The position numbers were made by a program, and so were the translations under genes. The notes beneath the pieces were generated by a model. That model was given only the letters and a program-made list of their open reading frames with translations. It made no database searches and was not told where the DNA came from. Shown here piece by piece: positions 19,536-26,580 of a stretch of 64,000 nucleotides of DNA (within the stretch, counting starts at the first letter, position 1; each line of letters begins with the position of its first letter). The stretch is from Corallococcus sp. CA053C (GTDB lineage Bacteria > Myxococcota > Myxococcia > Myxococcales > Myxococcaceae): positions 1 to 64,000 of the forward strand of contig NZ_RAWA01000002.1 in the NCBI RefSeq assembly GCF_003611675.1, read 5' to 3'.

Positions 19536-19964
19536 GTGAGCGCAGGTGAGCGGATCGACTCGAAGAAGGCCCCGGAGCCGGTGGGGCTCTACCCGCACGC
19601 GCGCCGGGTGGGGAACCTCCTGTTCCTCTCCGGAGTGGGCCCGCGCGAGCGCGGCAGCAAGGCCATCCCCGGCGTGGAGCTGGACGCGCAGGGGAACATC
19701 GTCTCGTACGACATCGAGACGCAGTGTCACTCCGTGTTCCGCAACGTGCGCTACATCCTGGAGGACGCGGGCTCGTCGTGGGACCGGCTGGTGGACGTGA
19801 CCGTGTACCTCACGGACATGAAGAAGGACTTCCCCACCTACAACCGGCTGTGGGCGGAGTACTTCAAGGACAACCCGCCGTGCCGCACCACGCTGGAAAT
19901 CAACCGGCTGCCCACGCCCATCGCCATCGAGCTCAAGTGCATCGCCACCATTGGAGACACCTGA
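19536..19964 (+). CDS. RidA family protein, likely 2-aminomuconate deaminase
   Basis: Small YjgF/YER057c/RidA-fold protein, 142 residues, expected to be a trimer. In kynurenine and 2-nitrobenzoate pathways a RidA-like enzyme hydrolyses 2-aminomuconate to 4-oxalocrotonate and ammonia, and this gene lies exactly where that activity is needed. Family features: LYPHARRVGNLLFLSGVGP, the helix QCHSVFRNVRYILEDAG, and PPCRTTLEINRLP containing the conserved Arg that binds the substrate carboxylate. GTG 19536 with GGGAG about 9 bases upstream. It is followed 1 base later by the dioxygenase gene, so the two are translationally close. A general imine deaminase role is less likely given the context. Confidence 0.85.
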   Translation: MSAGERIDSKKAPEPVGLYPHARRVGNLLFLSGVGPRERGSKAIPGVELDAQGNIVSYDIETQCHSVFRNVRYILEDAGSSWDRLVDVTVYLTDMKKDFPTYNRLWAEYFKDNPPCRTTLEINRLPTPIAIELKCIATIGDT

Positions 19965-19965
19965 C

Positions 19966-20490
19966 ATGGGACGACTGACCCCCATCAACTTCAAGAAGTG
20001 GATCGACGAGCACCGCCCGCTGCTCAAGCCGCCCGTCGGCAACCAGCAGGTGTGGGCGGACCGGGACTTCATGGTCACCGTCGTGGGCGGCCCCAACGCG
20101 CGCACGGACTTCCACGTCAACGAGGGCGAGGAGTTCTTCTACCAACTCGAGGGCGACATCACCCTGCGCGTCATCGACGAGGGGCAGGTGCAGGACATCC
20201 CCATCCGCGAGGGGGAGATCTTCCTCCTGCCGCCCAAGGTGCCGCACTCGCCGCAGCGCCCCGCGGGCACGGTGGGGCTGGTGCTGGAGCGCCGCCGCCA
20301 GCCGCAGGAGCTGGACTCCTTCCTGTGGCTGTGCCCGAAGTGCGGCGAGAAGCTCTATGAGGAGTCGCTGCACGTCACCAACCTCGTGACGCAGTTGCCG
20401 CCGGTGTTCGAGCACTTCTACGGCAACCCGGAGCACTGCACCTGCAAGCACTGCGGCACGAAGGTGACACGGGGTGGTGCGCCCAAGTGA
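19966..20490 (+). CDS. nbaC: 3-hydroxyanthranilate 3,4-dioxygenase
   Basis: Extradiol cupin dioxygenase, 174 residues, the bacterial family length. It opens the ring of 3-hydroxyanthranilate with O2 to 2-amino-3-carboxymuconate semialdehyde (ACMS). The Fe(II) ligands are visible as His50, Glu56 and His94 (FHVNEGEEFFYQ and PPKVPHSPQRP). Substrate-binding residues in RTDFH and PQRPAG are kept. The bacterial-type C-terminal rubredoxin-like metal site is intact (CPKC at 123-126 and CKHC at 160-163). ATG 19966 with GGAG about 10 bases upstream. Its stop overlaps the GTG of the ACMS decarboxylase gene by four bases, a coupling that suits an unstable product: ACMS spontaneously cyclises to quinolinate unless decarboxylated. 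Confidence 0.95.
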   Translation: MGRLTPINFKKWIDEHRPLLKPPVGNQQVWADRDFMVTVVGGPNARTDFHVNEGEEFFYQLEGDITLRVIDEGQVQDIPIREGEIFLLPPKVPHSPQRPAGTVGLVLERRRQPQELDSFLWLCPKCGEKLYEESLHVTNLVTQLPPVFEHFYGNPEHCTCKHCGTKVTRGGAPK

Positions 20491-21503
20491 AGGTCGACAT
20501 CCACACGCACCTCCTCCCCCCGGAGCTGCCCCGCTTCGCCGAGCGCTTCGGCTACGGCGGCTTCATCACGCTGGACCACCACGCGCCCTGCCGCGCGCGG
20601 ATGCTGCGGGACGACGGGAAGTTCTTCCGCGAAATCGAAAGCAACTGCTGGGACCCCAAGCAGCGCGTCGTGGAGTGCGACGCGCACGGCGTCCAGGTGC
20701 AGGTGCTGTCCACCGTGCCGGTGCTGTTCAGCTATTGGGCGAAGCCCGAGCACGGCCTGGAGGTGGCGCGCTTCCTCAACGACCACCTGGCCTCCTCGGT
20801 GGCCACGGCCCCGAAGCGCTTCGTGGGCCTGGGCACGGTGCCGCTCCAATCCACCGACCTCGCGGTCAAGGAATTGGAGCGCTGCATGCGCACGCTGGGC
20901 TTCGCGGGCGTGCAGATTGGCAGCCACGTCAACGACTTGAACCTGAGCGACCCGGCCCTCTTCCCCTTCTTCCAGGCGGCGAGCGACCTGGGCGCCGCCG
21001 TCTTCGTGCACCCGTGGGACATGATGGGTGAGGCGAAGATGGCGAAGTACTGGCTGCCGTGGCTGGTGGGGATGCCGGCGGAGGTGTCGCTGGCCATCTG
21101 CTCGCTCATCTTCGGCGGGGTGATGGAGCGGCTGCCGAAGCTGCGGCTCGCGTTCGCGCACGGCGGCGGCGCGTTCCCTGGCACGATTGGCCGCATCCAG
21201 CATGGCTTCGAGGTGCGGCCGGACCTGGTGGCGGTGGACAACCCGGTGGCGCCGCGCGACTACCTGGGGCGCTTCTGGGTGGACTCGCTGGTGCATGACA
21301 CGGAGGCGCTGCGCGCCATCGTGAAGCTGTTCGGCGCGGACAAGGTGGCGCTGGGCAGTGACTATCCCTTCCCGCTGGGCGAGGACCGGCCCGGCACGCT
21401 CATCGAATCCCTGACGGACCTGGAGTTGCCGGTGCGCGAACGGCTGCTCTTCCGCAATGCCCTGGAGTGGCTGGGGCGCTCGCACGAGGACTTCGCACCA
21501 TGA
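20487..21503 (+). CDS. nbaD: 2-amino-3-carboxymuconate 6-semialdehyde decarboxylase (ACMSD)
   Basis: Zinc-dependent amidohydrolase-fold decarboxylase, 338 residues. It removes CO2 from ACMS to give 2-aminomuconate semialdehyde, steering flux away from quinolinate and NAD toward catabolism. Motifs: the N-terminal metal site VDIHTHLLPPELPRF (His6, His8), FVHPWDMMGEAKMAKYW with a metal His, LRLAFAHGGGAFPGTIGRI (active-site His), and the C-terminal metal Asp in LGSDYPFPLGED. Start: GTG 20487, overlapping the dioxygenase stop as GTGA. Its own stop overlaps the kynureninase ATG as ATGA. Position between dioxygenase and kynureninase makes the assignment firm. Confidence 0.95.
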   Translation: MKVDIHTHLLPPELPRFAERFGYGGFITLDHHAPCRARMLRDDGKFFREIESNCWDPKQRVVECDAHGVQVQVLSTVPVLFSYWAKPEHGLEVARFLNDHLASSVATAPKRFVGLGTVPLQSTDLAVKELERCMRTLGFAGVQIGSHVNDLNLSDPALFPFFQAASDLGAAVFVHPWDMMGEAKMAKYWLPWLVGMPAEVSLAICSLIFGGVMERLPKLRLAFAHGGGAFPGTIGRIQHGFEVRPDLVAVDNPVAPRDYLGRFWVDSLVHDTEALRAIVKLFGADKVALGSDYPFPLGEDRPGTLIESLTDLELPVRERLLFRNALEWLGRSHEDFAP

Positions 21504-22777
21504 CGGCCCCTGTCTACGAGAGCACCGACGCCTTCGCGCTGAACCTGGATGCCCAGGATCCGCTGCGCCCCTTCCGCGACGAGTTCCTCCACGTCGCCAG
21601 CGCCTCCGGCGCCCCGTCTGTCTACCTGGCGGGCAACTCGCTGGGGGTCCAGCCGCGCAAGGCGCGCAAGTACGTGCAGATGGAGATGGAGGACTGGGAG
21701 CGGCTGGGCGTGGAGGGCCACCTGCACGGCCGCCACCCGTGGCTGCCCTACCACGAGCTGCTCACGGAGCAGGTGGCGCGGGTCGTGGGCGCGCAGCCGC
21801 TGGAAGTCGTGGTGATGAACACCCTGTCGGTGAACCTGCACCTGATGATGGTGTCGTTCTACCGACCCACGCGCGAGCGCTTCAAGATCCTGATTGAAGG
21901 CGGCGCCTTCCCGTCGGACCAGTACGCGGTGGCGTCACAGGCGCGCTTCCACGGCTACGACCCGAAGGAGGCCATCGTCCGGCTGATGCCGCGCGAGGGC
22001 GAGGACACGCTGCGCCCCGAGGACATCCTCGAAGCGGTGGAGCGGCACGGCAAGGAGGTCGCGCTGGTGTTGCTGGGCAGCGTGAACTACCTCACCGGGC
22101 AGGCCTTTGATTTGCGCACCATCACCCGCGTGGCGCACGCGCAGGGCTGCAAGGTGGGCTTCGACCTGGCGCACGGCGCGGGCAACCTGAAGCTGTCGTT
22201 GCACGACGACGGGCCGGACTTCGCGGTGTGGTGCTCGTACAAGTACCTCAACGGCGGGCCGGGAAGCCTGGGCGGCGTGTTCGTGCACGAGCGGCACGCG
22301 CGCTCGCCGGAGCTGCCGCGCTTCGAGGGCTGGTGGGGCCACAACAAGGCCACGCGCTTCGAGATGGGCTCCACGTTCGACCCGCTGCCGGGCGCGGAAG
22401 GCTGGCAGCTGTCCAACCCGCCCATCTTCCAGTTGGCGGCGCTGCGTGCGTCGCTGGATCTGTTCGACAAGGCGACGATGGAGGCGCTGCGCGCGAAGAG
22501 CGAGAAGCTCACCGGCTACCTGGAGTTCCTGCTGGACCGGCTGCCCTCGGGGTTCGTCACCATCACCACGCCGAGAGATCCGAAGCAGCGCGGCGCGCAG
22601 CTGTCCCTGCGGTTCAAGGGCGAGCCCCGGCGCCTGCTGCAGCGGCTGTCGTCGGCGGGCATCATCTGCGACTTCCGCGAGCCGGACATCATCCGCGCCG
22701 CGCCCGCGCCCCTCTACAACACCTACCTGGATGTCTTCCGCTTCGTGAAGGCGCTGGAGGCCCATGCCACCGAATGA
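21500..22777 (+). CDS. kynU: Kynureninase
   Basis: PLP-dependent hydrolase, 425 residues, cleaving 3-hydroxykynurenine (and kynurenine) to 3-hydroxyanthranilate (anthranilate) plus alanine. Features: VYLAGNSLGVQPRKAR at the N-terminus, VVMNTLSVNLHLMM, the PLP-binding region FDLAHGAGNLKLSLHDDG, the Schiff-base Lys248 in CSYKYLNGGPGS, and GWWGHNKATRFEMG. ATG 21500 overlaps the ACMSD stop; a weaker upstream in-frame start at 21467 is ignored. Fifth gene of the operon. Its stop lies inside the first codons of the monooxygenase gene, a 14-base overlap. Confidence 0.96.
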   Translation: MTAPVYESTDAFALNLDAQDPLRPFRDEFLHVASASGAPSVYLAGNSLGVQPRKARKYVQMEMEDWERLGVEGHLHGRHPWLPYHELLTEQVARVVGAQPLEVVVMNTLSVNLHLMMVSFYRPTRERFKILIEGGAFPSDQYAVASQARFHGYDPKEAIVRLMPREGEDTLRPEDILEAVERHGKEVALVLLGSVNYLTGQAFDLRTITRVAHAQGCKVGFDLAHGAGNLKLSLHDDGPDFAVWCSYKYLNGGPGSLGGVFVHERHARSPELPRFEGWWGHNKATRFEMGSTFDPLPGAEGWQLSNPPIFQLAALRASLDLFDKATMEALRAKSEKLTGYLEFLLDRLPSGFVTITTPRDPKQRGAQLSLRFKGEPRRLLQRLSSAGIICDFREPDIIRAAPAPLYNTYLDVFRFVKALEAHATE

Positions 22778-24161
22778 GTCGAAGCCCACGCTGACGGTGG
22801 TGGGAGCCGGGCTCGTGGGCTCGCTCCTGTCGCTGTACCTGGCCCGCCGGGGCCACACGGTGGAGGTGCTGGAGCGCCGGCCGGACATGCGCCGCGAGAC
22901 GCTGGACGCGGGGCGCTCCATCAACCTGGCCATCTCCACGCGGGGCCTGCACGCGCTCCGGAAGGTGGGGCTGGAAGAGGAGGCGCTGAAGCACGCCATC
23001 CCCATGCGCGGCCGGGCCATCCACCCGGTGCAGGGGGCGCTGGCCTACCAGCCCTACGGCAAGGATGACTCGCAGCACATCAACTCGCTGTCGCGCGGCT
23101 GGCTGAACCAGTTCCTGATGACGCAAGCGGAGGCCACGGGGCGCGTGCGGATCCGCTTCCGCCAGCGCGTCACGCACGCGGACACGGCGGCGGGCACGCT
23201 GACGGTGGTGGACGAGGCCACGGGCGAGACGCGCCAGGTGCGGGACACGGTGGTGTTCGGCACGGACGGCTCCGGGTCCGCGGTGCGGCAGGAGTTCCAG
23301 ACGCACCCGGGCTTCCACGCGACGCAGGAGCCGCTGGGGCACGGCTACAAGGAGCTGACGATTCCACCGGGCGAGGGCGGGCGCTTCCAGATGGAGAAGC
23401 ACGCGCTGCACATCTGGCCGCGCGGCACGTTCATGCTCATCGCGCTGCCCAACGAGGACGGCAGCTTCACCTGCACGCTGTTCCTGCCGTGGCAGGGGCC
23501 GCAGAGCTTCGCGTCGCTCCAGACGCCGGAGGCGCTGGAGGCGTTCTTCCAGGAGCAGTTCCCGGACGCGCGAGCGCTCATCCCGGGGCTGGTGGAGGAG
23601 TTCTTCTCCCGGCCCACCGGGCACATGGTGACGGTGAAGTGCGCGCCGTGGCACGTGGGCGGGCGCACGCTGCTCTTGGGTGACGCGGCGCACGCGGTGG
23701 TGCCGTTCTACGGGCAGGGGATGAACTGCGGCTTCGAGGACTGCGTGGTGCTGGACTCGCTCCTGGAATCGCGGCCGGGCTGGGCGGAGGCGTTCGCCGC
23801 GTTCGAGGGGCTGCGCAAGACGAACGCGGACGCCATCGCGGACATGGCGGTGGAGAACTTCATCGAGATGCGCGACAGCACGGCGGATCCGCGCTTCCTG
23901 TTGGAGAAGGGCGTGGAGAAGGTGTTGCTCAACGCCTTCCCGGGCGAGTTCGTCAGCCGCTACACGCTGGTGAGCTTCAGCCGCGTGCCGTACCGGCTGG
24001 CGTATCAGGTGGGCACGCTCGCGGGCGGCATCGTGTCGGAGCTGGCGCAGGGGCTGAAGCGTCCGGAGGACGTGGACCTGGACGCGGCGGCGCGACTCAT
24101 CCGGGGACGGCTGACCCCTTTCATGAAGGAGCACGCGGATGGATTTCGGGCTGAAGGGTAG
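22764..24161 (+). CDS. kmo: Kynurenine 3-monooxygenase
   Basis: FAD-dependent aromatic hydroxylase, 465 residues, converting L-kynurenine plus NADPH and O2 to 3-hydroxykynurenine. The N-terminal FAD fold VVGAGLVGSLLSLYLARRGH is followed by ERRPDMR and GRSINLAISTRGLHALRKVG, a KMO-type signature. The DG motif FGTDGSGSAVRQEF and the GD motif LLGDAAHAVVPFYGQGMNCG complete the cofactor site. The C-terminal helical tail (VDLDAAARLIRGRLTPFMK) is soluble rather than membrane-anchored, as in bacterial forms. ATG 22764 overlaps kynureninase by 14 bases and its end overlaps the SDR gene by 23 bases, so all are one transcript. Confidence 0.95.
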   Translation: MPPNESKPTLTVVGAGLVGSLLSLYLARRGHTVEVLERRPDMRRETLDAGRSINLAISTRGLHALRKVGLEEEALKHAIPMRGRAIHPVQGALAYQPYGKDDSQHINSLSRGWLNQFLMTQAEATGRVRIRFRQRVTHADTAAGTLTVVDEATGETRQVRDTVVFGTDGSGSAVRQEFQTHPGFHATQEPLGHGYKELTIPPGEGGRFQMEKHALHIWPRGTFMLIALPNEDGSFTCTLFLPWQGPQSFASLQTPEALEAFFQEQFPDARALIPGLVEEFFSRPTGHMVTVKCAPWHVGGRTLLLGDAAHAVVPFYGQGMNCGFEDCVVLDSLLESRPGWAEAFAAFEGLRKTNADAIADMAVENFIEMRDSTADPRFLLEKGVEKVLLNAFPGEFVSRYTLVSFSRVPYRLAYQVGTLAGGIVSELAQGLKRPEDVDLDAAARLIRGRLTPFMKEHADGFRAEG

Positions 24162-24876
24162 GCGGGCGCTGGTGACGGGAGCGTCCTCCGGGCTGGGACG
24201 CGCCATCGCGGAGACGCTCTTGAAGGAGCGCGCGACGGTGGCCATCTCCTCGCGCGGTGGGGACAAGCTCCAGAAGGCGGCGAAGGAGCTGGGCGCGGCG
24301 CTGGCGGTGCCGTGTGATTTGACGCAGGCGGGGACGGCGCGCGCATTGGTGCGCGAGGTGACGGAGAAGCTGGGCGGCCTGGACGTGCTGGTGGTGAACG
24401 CGGGCGGTCCTCCGTCGGGAGGCTTCGAGGCCATCACCGGGGAGCAATGGCAGACAGGCTTCCAGAGCCTCTGGCTGTCCACGGTGGATGCGATTCAAGC
24501 GGCGCTGCCGGGCATGAAGGCACAGGGCTGGGGCCGCATCGTGCTGGTGACGTCCACGGCGGCGCGCGAGGCGATGAACAACCTCACGGTGTCCAACGGC
24601 CTGCGCGCGGGCCTGCTGGGGCTGGTGAAGAGCCTGAGCAATGAAGTGGGGCCGTATGGCATCACGGTGAACGCGGCGCTGCCGGGCTATCACGCGACGG
24701 ACCGGATGAAGGACCTGGGCCTGTCCGACGAGAAGGTGGCGCCGAACATCCCCGCGCGCCGGCTGGGAAGGCCGGAGGAGTTCGCCGCGCTGGTGACGTT
24801 CCTGGCGTCGGAGCCGGCCGCGTATATCAACGGACAGTCCATTGCCTGTGACGGTGGAGCGCTGCGCGGGTTCTGA
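24139..24876 (+). CDS. Atypical SDR-fold protein lacking the catalytic Tyr
   Basis: Short-chain dehydrogenase/reductase fold, 245 residues. The cofactor loop is intact (TGASSGLGRAIAE, residues 13-25), as are DVLVVNAGGPPSG and the Ser-region IVLVTSTAARE. Where classical SDRs have YxxxK, this protein reads NNLTVSNGLRAGLLGLVKSL, so the catalytic Tyr is absent and Arg replaces Lys. A subgroup of 3-oxoacyl-ACP reductase-like SDRs is known with this change, so it is not a sequencing error. Its role at the end of the kynurenine operon is unknown: another reductive chemistry, a scaffold, or a side-product enzyme. ATG 24139 overlaps the monooxygenase by 23 bases. The operon ends here. Confidence 0.85.
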   Translation: MDFGLKGRRALVTGASSGLGRAIAETLLKERATVAISSRGGDKLQKAAKELGAALAVPCDLTQAGTARALVREVTEKLGGLDVLVVNAGGPPSGGFEAITGEQWQTGFQSLWLSTVDAIQAALPGMKAQGWGRIVLVTSTAAREAMNNLTVSNGLRAGLLGLVKSLSNEVGPYGITVNAALPGYHATDRMKDLGLSDEKVAPNIPARRLGRPEEFAALVTFLASEPAAYINGQSIACDGGALRGF

Positions 24877-24910
24877 GGTGTCGTGTGTGGCTTCCCGGGG
24901 GGGGGAAGCC

Positions 24911-25390
24911 ATGGACGCGACGGTACGGGCGGTAGGCCTGGGGTTGCTGTGCTGGATGACGGGGTGTGCGACGGGAGCGGGCACGGTGGTGGAGGGCAGC
25001 CTCCAGCCGCGTCACTTCCGGTTCGTCACCATCGTGGAGCAGACAGGACCGGGAGCGGATGGTTGGCAGGCGGCGTGCGTCCGGGTGCCACTCCGGCGCG
25101 ATACCGGTGAGGTCTTCCTGTGCGAGCTTGGCATCGGAATGCCCCTGGAAACGAAACCCCTGGGGCCCATTCCCGTGCCGCTGGCTCAACGCATCTCAGC
25201 GGACTGCGCGAACCTCGCGGCCCAGAAGGTCTTCAGTGCAGCCACGCCCGTGACGGCACTGGGCCTTGCCTGTGAGGAATTCAGGAGCACCTTCAGGATT
25301 GCCCTCTCCGGGGCAGTCTCCGGCTCGCGGGTGGAGAGTGTGTGCCGGCCCGAGACCACCCCTGTTCGACCCAGGTTCCGAAAGCCATGA
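24911..25390 (+). CDS. Small lipoprotein, first gene of an overlapping pair
   Basis: Predicted lipoprotein, 159 residues: the signal VRAVGLGLLCWMTGC (Cys about residue 19) is followed by a small globular domain with several Cys (ACVRVPLRR, FLCELGIGM, DCANLAAQKVF, ACEEFRS). No family recognised with confidence. Codon use is visibly less GC-rich in its second half than in the kynurenine genes. Start ATG 24911 with GGGGGAAG upstream. The stop overlaps the ATG of the next gene (ATGA). A lipoprotein coupled to a small cytosolic protein is the layout of myxobacterial Sit toxin/immunity pairs delivered by outer-membrane exchange; this is only a structural analogy. Confidence 0.7.
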   Translation: MDATVRAVGLGLLCWMTGCATGAGTVVEGSLQPRHFRFVTIVEQTGPGADGWQAACVRVPLRRDTGEVFLCELGIGMPLETKPLGPIPVPLAQRISADCANLAAQKVFSAATPVTALGLACEEFRSTFRIALSGAVSGSRVESVCRPETTPVRPRFRKP

Positions 25391-25965
25391 CACCGTCCGC
25401 GGAGGAACTGCTTGCGATTGCGCGCCGCTACTGGCGTGAAGACAATCTCTACGACTTCCGGCTTGACCACAGTCCTGAGACCGACCGGTTCCAGGCGCTC
25501 TGGAGCGAGAAGCTCAAGGAGATCGACCGCTGGCGGTCGTTGCTCAATGAACTCCGGAGAGCACTCCCGGGCTACAGCATCGGGAATGGCACGGCGCCCG
25601 TGAACGGCGGTTACGGAGCCCTCGTCTATCCCCCGGGAGAGGAAATCCTGGACCGTCCCCAGATCAAGTGGATTCTCGTCGCCTACCTCAGCATCCTGGC
25701 CCCCGTGTACACGGTGTACAGCGTCCGCCGGAAGTTCATCGGGAAGCAGTTCATGGGCGCCAAGGCATTCATGAGCCCCATCCCCTTCGACCTGCGCGAC
25801 GCAGCCAGGAAGGTCTCCCAGCGCATCGAGGCAAACTACGGAGCCACCGCGCTCCCCCTCGAAATCGCCCAGACCCCCGTCCCCCTCTACGTCCACTTCA
25901 TGAAGCCGCCAGAGACCACGCTCTTCCACGCCCTCTTCACTTCCGAGCCCTGGAACATCCCCTGA
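25387..25965 (+). CDS. Cytosolic protein of unknown function, overlaps lipoprotein gene
   Basis: Not recognised. 192 residues, no signal peptide, one moderately hydrophobic segment (about residues 98-113, IKWILVAYLSILAPVYTVY) probably buried rather than membrane-spanning. Rich in aromatic residues, ending PLYVHFMKPPETTLFHALF. Lower GC than neighbours. ATG 25387 overlaps the lipoprotein stop by four bases, so translation is coupled. If the pair is a toxin/immunity module this would be the immunity protein; alternatively both belong to an uncharacterised surface system. Confidence 0.7.
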   Translation: MTPSAEELLAIARRYWREDNLYDFRLDHSPETDRFQALWSEKLKEIDRWRSLLNELRRALPGYSIGNGTAPVNGGYGALVYPPGEEILDRPQIKWILVAYLSILAPVYTVYSVRRKFIGKQFMGAKAFMSPIPFDLRDAARKVSQRIEANYGATALPLEIAQTPVPLYVHFMKPPETTLFHALFTSEPWNIP

Positions 25966-25984
25966 CGGGAAGAGGTGCAACGGA

Positions 25985-26007
25985 GGCCCGCATCCACTTC
26001 GCGGGCC
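25985..26007. terminator. Bidirectional terminator between converging genes
   Basis: GGCCCGC at 25985-25991 pairs perfectly with GCGGGCC at 26001-26007 around a 9-base loop, between two convergent stop codons 60 bases apart. Confidence 0.6.
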
Positions 26008-26025
26008 CCCGCACGCGGGAGAGTC

Positions 26026-26376
26026 TCAGCCGTCCTTGACGACGTCGCCGACGCGCGACTCGCCCATCGCGGTGACGCTGGCCGTCGTGAACTTCGGCGC
26101 GAAGTGGCTCAGCAGCGTCTCCAGGAAGCGCCCGTGGTACGCCGCGTAGGCCTCCGTCGTGACGGTCTTGCCCTTCACCGCGATGATGGTGAACACCACC
26201 CCGGCGCCCGGCACCGTCGTCGGCCGGAACCAGGCCTGGTTCTCCAGCGGCGCCGTCGCGGACGTCACGTCGCCCTCGGCGTCGTAGCGCCAGCCCGCCA
26301 CCTTCTTCGAATCCACCGCGCTCTTGAGTCCGTCAATCAAGCCCTGCGGGTCCGTCGTCGTCACGAAGATCGCCAT
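26026..26376 (-). CDS. Small cytosolic protein of unknown function
   Basis: Not recognised. 116 residues, no signal or membrane segment. It alternates short strands and helices (FVTTTDPQGLIDGLKSAVD, VVFTIIAVKGKTVTTEAYAAYHGRFLETLLSHFA), suggesting a small alpha/beta fold. ATG 26376 with AAGGAG about 9 bases upstream. It diverges from the TonB receptor gene over about 200 bases that hold a possible TTGATT/CAGGAT promoter pair (17-base spacing, 26512-26540) for the receptor. Confidence 0.7.
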   Translation of the reverse strand: MAIFVTTTDPQGLIDGLKSAVDSKKVAGWRYDAEGDVTSATAPLENQAWFRPTTVPGAGVVFTIIAVKGKTVTTEAYAAYHGRFLETLLSHFAPKFTTASVTAMGESRVGDVVKDG

Positions 26377-26580
26377 GAGTGCGTGCTCCTTGGATGAGTG
26401 TCCGAGACCTTCAACCCGCTCCCCCCAAACATCCAGTTCTCGGAAGCGGGCCCCGTCCACCCTGTTCGACGCAGTGGGTCGGGACTTCTCCGCCCTAACA
26501 GAGAAGGCCGGTTGATTGTAGCTGGTGGATTTCTCAGGATTTGCGACAAAGTGCGCCGCCTTCGCCGGGAGGGGCATTCC

